Assembly (NCBI RefSeq): GCF_900302475.1
Contig: NZ_OMOQ01000002.1
Span: 372,001-436,000, forward strand
DNA from: Defluviimonas aquaemixtae
GTDB lineage: Bacteria; Pseudomonadota; Alphaproteobacteria; Rhodobacterales; Rhodobacteraceae
Direction: 5' to 3'
Length of the DNA: 64,000 bases
The notes under the pieces are model-generated. The model had not been told where the DNA came from. It ran no database searches and saw nothing but the letters and a program-made list of their open reading frames with translations. The translations under genes were made by a program, and so were the position numbers. Positions 36,105 to 44,227 of the stretch are shown in pieces (the first letter of the stretch is position 1; every line of letters starts with the position of its first letter).

Positions 36105-36725
36105 CTACGCCTTTGCCAGCCGCATCAGCGCCGCCAATGCCGCGGTTTCAGAGCCTATTCCGGCGGAGCAGACGCCGTCAGCCGCGCCGCATCGTGATGC
36201 CGCAGATTTGTTCTGGTTGAGCTTCCAGGTACTGTCGACGTTCAATATGTCCAGGCGGCAAGGCGCGATCATGCGAAGCAGACGGGCAAGCACATCGTCG
36301 CTGACCTTCTCGATCCGCCACGGGGGTTTCGGAAGAAGCCGGTTCTCGAGCTGTGCCGAAAGTCGGTCGAGTTGGGCGCGCAGCGTATCGGAGGGTTGGG
36401 CCGAGAGGGTGCCACGCAGGTGGACCGCGACATAGTTCCATGTCGGAACCTGATCGGGCGTTCCGTACCAGTCGGGCGACACGTATCCGTCGGGTCCCGA
36501 GACGGCAAGAAGCGCGGTGACGGGCGCTGCCAGGGACCGCAGGATCGGATTTGAGCGGACCAGGTGAAGTTCCGCAGTGCGGCCGTCTTCCGAAAGAACG
36601 AATGGAACATGCGAAGCGAGCGGTCCCTCAGGCCCGTTAATCATCAGAATGCCGAAGCTGCGGTCGCGGGCGAAGGCAAGGCTCGTTTCGACAGGCGTCT
36701 TCCTGTAGGTGGGATTTGGGTGCAT
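36105..36725 (-). CDS. PaiB-like FMN-binding protein
   Basis: The 206-residue protein matches the PaiB family of split-barrel FMN-binding proteins. It starts MHPNPTYRKTP and has the conserved HVPFVLSEDG, SPDWYG and VPTWNYVAVHLRG segments. PaiB proteins are called negative regulators in Bacillus but their chemistry is uncertain, and a haem or flavin role is possible. ATG 36725 gives the usual length. It is divergent from the FMN-riboswitch-controlled ribH2, a fitting neighbour for a flavin-binding protein. Confidence 0.88.
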   Translation of the reverse strand: MHPNPTYRKTPVETSLAFARDRSFGILMINGPEGPLASHVPFVLSEDGRTAELHLVRSNPILRSLAAPVTALLAVSGPDGYVSPDWYGTPDQVPTWNYVAVHLRGTLSAQPSDTLRAQLDRLSAQLENRLLPKPPWRIEKVSDDVLARLLRMIAPCRLDILNVDSTWKLNQNKSAASRCGAADGVCSAGIGSETAALAALMRLAKA

Positions 36726-36847
36726 CGGCGGTCTCCTCACCGCAGATTTGCAGCAGCAAAACCCCGCTGTCATCCATGAAAATGTAGCAAGCACACTCCG
36801 GCGCTCATCGGCTTGTACCTCCGGCGGGCAATTGACATCCTGCCGTA

Positions 36848-36983
36848 GTTCTCAGGGCGGGGTGGAAGTCCCCACCGGGGGTATGGGGGTGCGCCCCTGA
36901 GCCCGCGAGCGCCCCTGCCGAAGCAGGGGGTCAGCAGACCCGGTGAGAGGCCGGGGCCGACGGTGAAAGTCCGGATGGAAGTG
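36848..36983 (+). promoter_or_regulatory. FMN riboswitch (RFN element)
   Basis: All conserved RFN blocks occur in order: TTCTCAGGGCGGGGTGGAAG, TCCCCACCGG, GAGCCCGCGAGCG, a variable hairpin (CCCCTGCCGAAGCAGGGG), GGTCAGCAGACCCGGTG, and CCGACGGTGAAAGTCCGGAT. It binds FMN and shuts off the next gene, ribH2, which starts about 75 bases downstream. Confidence 0.97.
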
Positions 36984-37058
36984 AACGCGCATGACCGCCT
37001 TCGAGGCGGTGCATGCCCGTGATCGCCTTGGGTGACGTGTCTGCTCAGAAGGGGGATC

Positions 37059-37499
37059 ATGGATGACACACACACCCGCTATGCCTTTATCAAGGCCAGT
37101 TGGCACGCCGACGTCGTCGACCGGGCGCTGGTCGGCTTCCGAGGGATGATCCCCAGCGACGACTTCGACGTGTTCGACATACCGGGCGCGTTCGAAATCC
37201 CGCTAGTGGCGCGCGATTTAGCCCGCACCGGCCGCTATGGCGCGATCATCGGGGCGGCCTTCGTCGTCGATGGCGGAATCTATCGGCACGATTTCGTCGC
37301 CTCCACCGTCGTTGATGGCCTCATGCGCGCGCAGATGGATGCGGACGTGCCGGTCCTTTCGGCGGTGCTGACGCCGCACAACCATCAGGAACCCGAAGCT
37401 CACGACGCATTTTTCAGGGACCATTTCGAGCTGAAAGGACGCGAAGCCGCCTCCGCGGCGCTCGCGCTCGTCAAGACGCGGGCCCGCCGTGCGGCCTGA
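37059..37499 (+). CDS. ribH2: 6,7-dimethyl-8-ribityllumazine synthase, type II (RibH2)
   Basis: The 146-residue enzyme makes the riboflavin precursor lumazine. The sequence is closest to the RibH2 class of Brucella and Mesorhizobium: AFIKASWHADVVDRAL, DVFDIPGAFEIPL, GAAFVVDGGIYRHDFVA and the HFELKGREAA end. Members of that class form decamers rather than the 60-subunit capsids. ATG 37059 follows AGAAGGGGGATC. It is the only gene under the FMN riboswitch here; other rib genes must lie elsewhere. Confidence 0.93.
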   Translation: MDDTHTRYAFIKASWHADVVDRALVGFRGMIPSDDFDVFDIPGAFEIPLVARDLARTGRYGAIIGAAFVVDGGIYRHDFVASTVVDGLMRAQMDADVPVLSAVLTPHNHQEPEAHDAFFRDHFELKGREAASAALALVKTRARRAA

Positions 37500-37511
37500 C
37501 AGATCGATTGG

Positions 37512-37534
37512 CCGCGGCGGCGCGGCCGCCGCGG
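37512..37534. terminator. Strong hairpin between convergent ribH2 and cytochrome c genes
   Basis: CCGCGGCGGC pairs perfectly with GCCGCCGCGG over a three-base loop, 12 bases after the ribH2 stop, followed by TTCCTTCAC. It can serve both convergent genes as a terminator. Confidence 0.6.
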
Positions 37535-37542
37535 TTCCTTCA

Positions 37543-37950
37543 CTACTTCTGAATCGATTCAAGGTAGAGGGCGAGCGACAGGACGCGCCCGCGCACCTCA
37601 AGAACCGACCCGTAGGGGTTTTCGGGCCCCATGCCATCCGAATCAAAGACCCGACCGAATACCGGCATCGGCCCGCCGTGCGCGCGCACTCCGGTGCGGC
37701 CATCGATGATGTGGATCATCTTCAGCATCGGGAAGTCGCCGTCATTCTCGCTGGCGAGGAGCGTCAGATTTGGAGCCGGAATTGTCATCATGTTGGCCAT
37801 GTCGCCGTCGCCCATGCCGCTGGCGCCGTGACAGGCTGCGCAGTAGTCAGTGTAGAGCTCCGCGCCGATATCGACGTCTTGCGCGGACGCTGTCCACGCG
37901 AGCAGTCCGTTCAGCAGCATTCCCGTAACCAGCACTCGAATCCTTCGCAT
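37543..37950 (-). CDS. Small exported c-type cytochrome
   Basis: The 135-residue protein has a signal peptide (RIRVLVTGMLLNGLLAWTASAQ) and one haem site, C-A-A-C-H, in a class I cytochrome c fold. The sixth ligand is probably the Met of HGGPMPVFG. It should carry electrons in the periplasm. ATG 37950 starts the signal peptide. The partner enzyme is not evident; bc1 lies 3 kb away but is not in the same transcript. Confidence 0.88.
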   Translation of the reverse strand: MRRIRVLVTGMLLNGLLAWTASAQDVDIGAELYTDYCAACHGASGMGDGDMANMMTIPAPNLTLLASENDGDFPMLKMIHIIDGRTGVRAHGGPMPVFGRVFDSDGMGPENPYGSVLEVRGRVLSLALYLESIQK

Positions 37951-38058
37951 GCCTCTTCTCCCATACAAGCTGCGCGTTCGTGGGAGTTAGATTGACATGC
38001 ATCCAGATGCCGCCGGCTGATTTGAATCATCAGGGTCAGTGATCGCGGAAATCGGGTG

Positions 38059-39312
38059 TCAGGCCATTAATCTGCCGTCCGTCGCCCCGATGATCCGCGC
38101 AGTGACAATCGCGCCTTCGGGCTGATCCGCAGCGAAACCGACTTCGGTAAATTGTTCGGTTCGCCCCATGCGAGGGCTTTCGGTCAGGATGCGGTGTGTG
38201 CGGCCGGCCTGTGCGGCAAGGTGCCGGGTGAGCGCTGTGTCGCCTGCCGCCCGCAGCCGCGCGGCGCGTTCCTTGATTGCCGGACCCTTGACCTGAGGCA
38301 TCCGTGCCGCCGGAGTGCCGTCGCGGCGCGAATAGGGAAAGACGTGCAGGAAGGTCAGGCCGCATTCCTCAACCAGTTTCAGCGAGTTTTCGAGCATCGC
38401 TTCGGTCTCGGTCGGGAAGCCGGCGATGATATCGGCGCCGAAGACGATGTCGGGGCGCAGGCGCCGGGCATTCTCGCAGAAGCGGATCGCGTCGTCGCGC
38501 AGGTGCCGCCGCTTCATGCGCTTGAGGATCAGGTCGTCGCCGTGCTGGAGCGAGAGATGCAAATGCGGCATGAGGCGCGGCTCCGTCGCGATCGCCTGCA
38601 TCAGATTCTCGTCCGCCTCGATCGAGTCGATCGAGGAGATGCGGAGCCGCGCGAGGTCGGGCACGAGGCGCAGGATGCGCATCACGAGATCGCCGAGCCG
38701 CGGCTGGCCGGGCAGATCGGCGCCCCAGCTCGTGAGGTCAACGCCGGTCAGCACGACTTCGAGGAAGCCCTTGTCGACCAGCCGCTTGATCTGATCGACA
38801 ACGACACCCGCGGGGACGGATCTTGAATTGCCGCGCCCGTAGGGGATGATGCAGAACGTGCAGCGGTGGTCACAGCCGTTTTGGATCTGAACATAGGCTC
38901 TATGCCGGCCAAAACCGTCAATAAGGTGTCCCGCCGTTTCGGTAACGGACATGATGTCGTCGACCATGACGCGTTCGGTCTCGCCGACGAGATCGGGTGT
39001 CTTCAGCGCGCGCCAGGTCTCCACCCGCATCTTTTCAGTGTTCCCGATGACGCGGGTGACTTCCGGCATCGCGGCAAAAGTGCCGGGCTCCGTCTGCGCG
39101 GCGCAGCCGGTGACGATCAGATTTGCATCCGGGTTCTCGCGCCGAAGCCTGCGGATTTCCTGCTTGGCCTTCCGCACCGCTTCGGCTGTTACCGCGCAAG
39201 TGTTCACCACAACCGCGCCCTCGATGCCGGCCTCGCCCACGAGTTCCCTCATCGCCTCCGTTTCGTACGCGTTGAGACGGCAGCCCAAGGTGGAGAAGAC
39301 CGGCGCGCTCAT
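38059..39312 (-). CDS. mtaB: tRNA t6A37 methylthiotransferase MtaB
   Basis: The 417-residue protein is a radical-SAM methylthiotransferase that turns t6A37 into ms2t6A37. The N-terminal UPF0004 domain has the cluster Cys residues in [10 protein letters not shown] and VNTCAVT. The radical-SAM motif is CDHRCTFC near residue 150. A partial C-terminal TRAM domain ends the protein. ATG 39312 overlaps the dapF stop by four bases, so the genes are coupled. trmO at 21 kb acts on the same tRNA position. Confidence 0.94.
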   Translation of the reverse strand: MSAPVFSTLGCRLNAYETEAMRELVGEAGIEGAVVVNTCAVTAEAVRKAKQEIRRLRRENPDANLIVTGCAAQTEPGTFAAMPEVTRVIGNTEKMRVETWRALKTPDLVGETERVMVDDIMSVTETAGHLIDGFGRHRAYVQIQNGCDHRCTFCIIPYGRGNSRSVPAGVVVDQIKRLVDKGFLEVVLTGVDLTSWGADLPGQPRLGDLVMRILRLVPDLARLRISSIDSIEADENLMQAIATEPRLMPHLHLSLQHGDDLILKRMKRRHLRDDAIRFCENARRLRPDIVFGADIIAGFPTETEAMLENSLKLVEECGLTFLHVFPYSRRDGTPAARMPQVKGPAIKERAARLRAAGDTALTRHLAAQAGRTHRILTESPRMGRTEQFTEVGFAADQPEGAIVTARIIGATDGRLMA

Positions 39313-40148
39313 GCGTGTTCTGCGAGGTACGCGGGCGTCAGCCACCCGTCGAAGACATGCGCGCTCGGGCCGGTCATCCAGACGCCATCGTCGCGCCAGT
39401 CGATCTCCAACGTGCCACCGTCGAGGTCAATCGCGACCCGCCTGCCGGTCAGCCCCCGCAGATGCGCAGCGACTGCGGTCGCGCAGGCGCCAGAGCCGCA
39501 GGCGAGCGTGATGCCTGCGCCGCGTTCCCAGACCCGCATCCGCAAGCGGTCGAGGCCGGTAAGGCTCGCGAACTCCACGTTGGTGGCGCTCGGGAAAAGT
39601 GGGTGGTTCTCTATCGCGGAGCCCACTTTCGCAACTTCGACTGCCTCGACGTCGTCGACGAAGAACACGCAATGCGGGTTGCCCATCCCGACGGCGGCAG
39701 GGTCGCCCTCGATCGGCAGGTGAAGCAGGTCGACCGCATCGGAAAGCGGCACGCCTGCCCAGTCGAGGATCGGTGCGCCCATGTTGACGCTGACGAGACC
39801 GTCTGGGCGGCGCTCGGCGCCGAGTGTTCCACGTTCGGTGACGAAAGTGACGCGATCGCGACCGAGCCCTGTCATCACGAAATCGGCCACACACCGAGAG
39901 GCGTTGCCGCAGGCACCGGCCCTGCTGCCATCGGAGTTCCAGAAATCGAGTGCGAAATCGGAGCCGTCCACATCGCGAATTTCGGCGAGCTGGTCGAAAC
40001 CCACCCCTCGGTTTCGGTCACCAAGCGCCGCAGCCAGCGCGGGCGTTGTCGCGGTCGGAAGACCCCGTGAATCGATGATCACAAAGTCGTTGCCCGCGCC
40101 GTGCATCTTCATGAACGGTAGGCCCTGAGAGGAGCGTGTATCCTTCAT
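39309..40148 (-). CDS. dapF: Diaminopimelate epimerase
   Basis: The 279-residue enzyme interconverts LL- and meso-diaminopimelate for lysine and peptidoglycan synthesis. Both catalytic cysteines are visible: one in [10 protein letters not shown] near residue 80 and the other in [10 protein letters not shown] near residue 220. Length is near the 274 residues of E. coli. It begins a short dapF-mtaB operon and is divergent from tRNA-Lys. Confidence 0.96.
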   Translation of the reverse strand: MKDTRSSQGLPFMKMHGAGNDFVIIDSRGLPTATTPALAAALGDRNRGVGFDQLAEIRDVDGSDFALDFWNSDGSRAGACGNASRCVADFVMTGLGRDRVTFVTERGTLGAERRPDGLVSVNMGAPILDWAGVPLSDAVDLLHLPIEGDPAAVGMGNPHCVFFVDDVEAVEVAKVGSAIENHPLFPSATNVEFASLTGLDRLRMRVWERGAGITLACGSGACATAVAAHLRGLTGRRVAIDLDGGTLEIDWRDDGVWMTGPSAHVFDGWLTPAYLAEHA

Positions 40149-40246
40149 GGCGTGCCATATACGCCTGGACCCCGGTTTTTGCCAGTGGTGCTCGCAATTC
40201 GGACTTGACCGGCCCCGGCCAGCTTCCTAAAGAGGCGCCTTGTGAT

Positions 40247-40322
40247 GGGCCCGTAGCTCAGTTGGTAGAGCAACTGACTTTTAATCAGTGGGTCACAGGT
40301 TCGAATCCTGTCGGGCTCACCA
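40247..40322 (+). tRNA. tRNA-Lys (anticodon TTT)
   Basis: A complete 76-base cloverleaf with encoded CCA. The acceptor GGGCCCG pairs with CGGGCTC (one G-U pair). The anticodon arm is ACTGA-CTTTTAA-TCAGT, with anticodon TTT. The T arm ACAGG-TTCGAAT-CCTGT is perfect. The DNA on its 3' side is accessory and contains transposase and gene fragments, which fits a former integration site. Confidence 0.98.
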
Positions 40323-40509
40323 CTGAAATCAATGAGTTAGGCGAAGGCGAGGCCCAGGATTAGGGCGTGGTCATGAACAGGGTCGCGCATCATGGGCCGA
40401 CCCACCTCGTCAGGTGGCAAACGAGACTTGCCCCCTTCGCTGCCCTTGGGACATCTGATTTGATTTCGTGCCTGGAGGCTTCGTTTATCATAACTTCCAG
40501 GGAGTGGAG

Positions 40510-40592
40510 ATGAGACAAGAACCCGGAACAGCGAAGCTGTCGGCCGACGCCGTCGTGAAAGACTTCCGCCGACGCACGCGAAGCAGGCGTTT
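40510..40592 (+). pseudogene. IS3-family transposase OrfA remnant
   Basis: A translated segment of about 27 residues from ATG 40510, MRQEPGTAKLSADAVVKDFR and the R-R-T-R that follows, strongly recalls the start of IS3-type OrfA proteins. The similarity then stops before the usual helix-turn-helix. No OrfB or clear inverted repeats remain. It is a relic of an insertion sequence in the 3' flank of tRNA-Lys. Confidence 0.55.
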
Positions 40593-40643
40593 CTTCTTGA
40601 CCCTGTTGTGTGGACCAGCCTGCCGTTCGCCGCAAGCGCGCAG

Positions 40644-40823
40644 TCAGCTCTCCGACTGCGGCTGGTCGGGCACTGGGCCGATATTGAGAATGTCGCACTT
40701 GTCCTCCAACAGCGAGTATTGGTCGCCCGTGATGCCGGCGGAGACCTTTACAAAGGTATGATCCGCCGACCAGTCGTATTTCTGGCCACCTCCCGGAGGC
40801 ACATGTGAATAGCGCATTGCCAT
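40644..40823 (-). pseudogene. Truncated cupin-domain protein, 5' fragment
   Basis: A 59-codon minus-strand frame starting at ATG 40823 encodes MAMRYSHVPPGGGQKYDW, then S-A-D-H-T-F-V-K-V-S-A and LLEDKCDILNIGPVPD. The first two thirds look like the N-terminus of a small cupin protein. The metal-binding cupin core is missing and the tail is unrelated, ending beside the IS3 remnant. It appears to have been cut off by the insertion or a later deletion. Confidence 0.5.
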
Positions 40824-40979
40824 TTCGGGCGTCTCTTAGACATTCGCCTTTCCGGCGTCCACGTTGGCGGTTCGACCGGCTAAGAAAGTGCCGTCGGAAC
40901 CTGACCCCCTCGCGGCATGCCAGTACAAGGAATCCGAGCTTTTGAAGCTGCACAATCGCGACAATAGAGCGGGCTCAAT

Positions 40980-41045
40980 GGGGAGCACGTCAGCACGCTC
41001 CCCGCACCTGACGTTGTGCCGCTCCCTTTCGCCCCCAGGGGCGAA
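40980..41045. promoter_or_regulatory. Two hairpins upstream of the LysR gene
   Basis: GGGGAGC (40980-40986) pairs with GCTCCCC (40997-41003), and TTCGCCCC (41028-41035) pairs perfectly with GGGGCGAA (41038-41045) across two bases. They lie 34-99 bases before the LysR start, between it and the cupin fragment. They could be regulator sites or remnants of an IS end. Confidence 0.35.
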
Positions 41046-41078
41046 GACAACCGAATGGTGGAATGATAGACCGCTGAG

Positions 41079-41996
41079 ATGATAGGCAACGTGTTCACAC
41101 TCAAACAGCTCGAGGCGCTCGTCTGGGTGGCCGATCTCGGCAGTTTCCGCAGGGCGGCGCAGCATCTCAACACGACCCAGCCCAATATCTCGTCGCGGAT
41201 TGCGGGGCTCGAAGACACGCTGGGCATGACCTTGATGCTTCGCGATGCCGGATCGGTCCGCATGACCGAGAAAGGCAAGGAGATACTCCAGATCGCGCGC
41301 AAGGTACTCCGGCGGTCCGAAGAACTGATTGAAGTGGCAAGGCGACTCGATCTGGTCGAGGACCGTCTGAGGCTGGGCGTGACCGAAATGGTCGCCTGCA
41401 CCTGGCTGCACAGGTACCTGCGGCGGTTGAAAAACAGTTATCCCGGTGTGTCGGTTGAACTGACGGTCGACTTGTCGCGCAACCTCGACAAGGCCGTCGG
41501 CAGCGGCGGGCTTGACCTCGCGATCCAGACGGCGCCGTTCGGTTCAGCCGCCAGCGGTGTCATCGAATTGGGGGATTACCCTTACGTCTGGGTCGCGGAG
41601 AAAGGCATTGCCGCTGGTCTGACCGGCACCGTCCGGGTCGAGGATCTGATCCCCCTCAACATTCTTACCCATGCGCGTCACACCCAGGCTTTTGTCGAGC
41701 TTGCCGAATATGCCGAGGCGCAGGCGTTGCCCACGACGCGGTTCGTACCATCCAGCAGCCTGTCCTCCTGCCTGCCAATGGCACTCGACGGACTGGGCGT
41801 CGCCCTGCTGCCCAGGGTCTTGGTCGACGGGGAGGTCAATGCCGGGCGGCTGGTCATTCTGGATGTGGACTGGACGCCTTCGCCTCTGCGCTTCGCAGCC
41901 AGATATCAGGCCGAGAAGGTGGCGCGTTATGTCGAGCATTCCGCCCGGATCGCCGCCGAGATCGCCACAGAATTTTTGAAGGATGGCGTGCACTGA
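41079..41996 (+). CDS. LysR-family transcriptional regulator
   Basis: The 305-residue protein has an N-terminal winged HTH (FTLKQLEALVWVADLGSFRRAAQHLNTTQPNISSRIAGLE, cut here into parts: residues 6-45) and a type 2 periplasmic-binding effector domain from about residue 95. It starts 139 bases before hyuA in the same direction, unlike the divergent layout usual for LysR regulators. It probably controls the hyuAB-flavoprotein-dehydrogenase cluster that follows. The gap after it holds a small GCCGG-TAAA-CCGGC hairpin near its stop. Confidence 0.9.
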   Translation: MIGNVFTLKQLEALVWVADLGSFRRAAQHLNTTQPNISSRIAGLEDTLGMTLMLRDAGSVRMTEKGKEILQIARKVLRRSEELIEVARRLDLVEDRLRLGVTEMVACTWLHRYLRRLKNSYPGVSVELTVDLSRNLDKAVGSGGLDLAIQTAPFGSAASGVIELGDYPYVWVAEKGIAAGLTGTVRVEDLIPLNILTHARHTQAFVELAEYAEAQALPTTRFVPSSSLSSCLPMALDGLGVALLPRVLVDGEVNAGRLVILDVDWTPSPLRFAARYQAEKVARYVEHSARIAAEIATEFLKDGVH

Positions 41997-42135
41997 TCGA
42001 GCCGGTAAACCGGCAGCCGGCTGGCTGAAGGTCAGGCACGACGAACAAAAACAGCTATCGTGTACATCGAAGAAAATAATTGGATCATATCCTGAGCCGC
42101 TACTTAGAGTGAGCTGAACTGGTCAGGTGAGGTGC

Positions 42136-44214
42136 ATGAAGACTTCTTCGATTCGGCTGGGTGTGGATATCGGCGGAACGTTCACGGATGTCGTGCTGGA
42201 AAAGGGTGGCGAGTCGTACTCCACCAAGGTCCTGACAACCTATGCAGCCCCTGAAAACGCGATCATCGACGGGATGCATCAGGTTTGCGTAAAGGCCGGG
42301 ATCACGCCGTCGGACGTCGGCCAGATCATCCACGGCACAACGCTCGCCACCAACGCTCTGATCGAGCGGCGCGGGGCCAAGACGGCGCTGATCACGACGC
42401 AAGGCTTTCGCGACGTGATCGAGATGCGGACCGAATCCCGGTTCGAACAGTACGACTTGAACCTGAACTTGCCAGAGCCGCTCTTGCCGCGGCAGATGCG
42501 CTACACCGTGTCTGAACGGGTCGATGCGCGTGGCAATGTGCTGGTGCCGCTGGACCGCACCGAGGTTGAAAACGTCGTCACGCGGATCGCCGAGGCGGGA
42601 TATGAAAGCGTCGCCGTCGGTCTCATTCATTCCTATCTCAACGACGCGCACGAGCGGATGATCCGTGACGTTCTGGCAGAAAGGCTGCCCGACGTGATGG
42701 TCTCGATATCTTCCGAGGTCAGCCCGCAGATGCGCGAGTACGAGCGTTTCAACACCGTCGTTGGCAACGCCTATATCAAGCCCTTGATGAAGTCCTATCT
42801 GGGCCGGCTGGAGGGTCGTCTCCGCGCTGAGGGTGCGCGCTGCAACATCTTCCTGATGCATTCGGGCGGTGGCATCATCTCGATCGAAAGTGCCGCCGAT
42901 TTCCCGGTCCGTCTGGTGGAATCCGGACCGGCCGGAGGGGCGGTCTTTGCCGCCAACATTGCTGCCCGCTACGGGCTCGACAAGGTGCTGAGCTTCGACA
43001 TGGGCGGCACTACGGCCAAGATCTGCCTCATCAAGAACCAAACGCCGAAGACCAGCCGCGTGTTCGAGGTCGCCCGGACTTACCGGTTCAAGAAAGGTTC
43101 CGGCATGCCCATATCGATCCCGGTGATCGAGATGGTGGAGATCGGCGCAGGGGGCGGTTCGCTTGCCCATGTGGACAGCATGCGGCAAATCCGGGTCGGG
43201 CCGGAGAGTGCCGGATCGGAACCCGGCCCCGCCTGCTACGGCCGGGGCGGCGCGAAACCTGCCGTCACCGATGCCGACCTCATTCTCGGCAAGCTCGACC
43301 CCGACAATTTCGCCGGCGGCTCGATCAAGCTTGAGACCGACAGTTCCGAGGCGGCGCTGACGTCCGTTCTTGGCGACGTTCTGGAGATGGATGCCGCGAC
43401 GGCGGCCTTCGGTCTGGCCGAAGTCGTGGACGAGAACATGGCCAATGCCGCCCGCGTGCATGCGGTCGAAAATGGCGAAGATCTGAGCGAATACACGATG
43501 ATCGCCTTCGGCGGAGCGGCTCCCCTTCACGCCGGGCGGCTTTGCGAAAAGCTGGGTGTGACGCGCCTCCTGGTTCCGCCCGGGGCGGGTGTCGGATCGG
43601 CGATCGGTTTCCTGCGCGCGCCGTTCAGTTTCGAGGCCAACCGTTCAGTCTACATGAAGCTGTCGAATTTCGACGGCGAGAAGATCAAGTTGCTTTTGTC
43701 CGACCTGAAGGCCGAGGCAACCGGTTTCGTGCGAACATGCGATGCGGACAGCGAAATCCTGTCGGAATTCAAGGTTTACATGCGTTACACAGGTCAAGGC
43801 TGGGAAATACCGATCGTGCTAAGTGAAGCGCAGGCCATGAACCCTGATGTCGAGACGTTTGAACGGATTTTCGAGGCCGGCTACACCAAGCTCTTTGGCC
43901 GTCCGGTCGCGGGCATGGATGTCGAAATCACCGTCTGGTCTGTCAACGCCACCACGCCACTCGAGAAGGCCGCCCGCGTGGCTCCCGAAAAGGGCAACGG
44001 CGCTGCGCCAATCAAGGGCCCGCGCCGGATGTTTGACCCGGCACTGGCCGATTTTGTCGATGCCTCTGTCGTGTTGCGCTGCGAGATGGCCCAAGGCAGC
44101 CAGGCCGCGGGGCCGGTTGCCATTACCGAAGACGAGACCACGATCATCGTGCCGTCGAGCCGCCGCGCGATCCGTCAGCCGGATGGGTGCATCGACGTCC
44201 TCGTGAAAGCCTGA
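42136..44214 (+). CDS. hyuA: Hydantoinase/oxoprolinase subunit A, HyuA-like
   Basis: The 692-residue protein opens with LGVDIGGTFTDVV and contains SFDMGGTTAKICLI near residue 290, the two ATP-binding motifs of the hydantoinase A / oxoprolinase family. Together with HyuB it should open a cyclic imide or amide (hydantoin, N-methylhydantoin, 5-oxoproline or similar) using ATP. ATG 42136 was chosen, three codons inside a GTG-started frame. hyuB follows after 13 bases, and the neighbouring FAD oxidoreductase could act on the N-substituted amino acid produced. Confidence 0.9.
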   Translation: MKTSSIRLGVDIGGTFTDVVLEKGGESYSTKVLTTYAAPENAIIDGMHQVCVKAGITPSDVGQIIHGTTLATNALIERRGAKTALITTQGFRDVIEMRTESRFEQYDLNLNLPEPLLPRQMRYTVSERVDARGNVLVPLDRTEVENVVTRIAEAGYESVAVGLIHSYLNDAHERMIRDVLAERLPDVMVSISSEVSPQMREYERFNTVVGNAYIKPLMKSYLGRLEGRLRAEGARCNIFLMHSGGGIISIESAADFPVRLVESGPAGGAVFAANIAARYGLDKVLSFDMGGTTAKICLIKNQTPKTSRVFEVARTYRFKKGSGMPISIPVIEMVEIGAGGGSLAHVDSMRQIRVGPESAGSEPGPACYGRGGAKPAVTDADLILGKLDPDNFAGGSIKLETDSSEAALTSVLGDVLEMDAATAAFGLAEVVDENMANAARVHAVENGEDLSEYTMIAFGGAAPLHAGRLCEKLGVTRLLVPPGAGVGSAIGFLRAPFSFEANRSVYMKLSNFDGEKIKLLLSDLKAEATGFVRTCDADSEILSEFKVYMRYTGQGWEIPIVLSEAQAMNPDVETFERIFEAGYTKLFGRPVAGMDVEITVWSVNATTPLEKAARVAPEKGNGAAPIKGPRRMFDPALADFVDASVVLRCEMAQGSQAAGPVAITEDETTIIVPSSRRAIRQPDGCIDVLVKA

Positions 44215-44227
44215 GGGGAGATATGAA

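Noticed and set aside
40390..40953. A 187-codon minus-strand frame beside tRNA-Lys
   Set aside because: Basic, cysteine-scattered sequence without a ribosome site; the region is better explained by IS3 and cupin fragments.
42100..43530. A 476-codon minus-strand frame
   Set aside because: Shadow of hyuA in the mirror frame with no domain.
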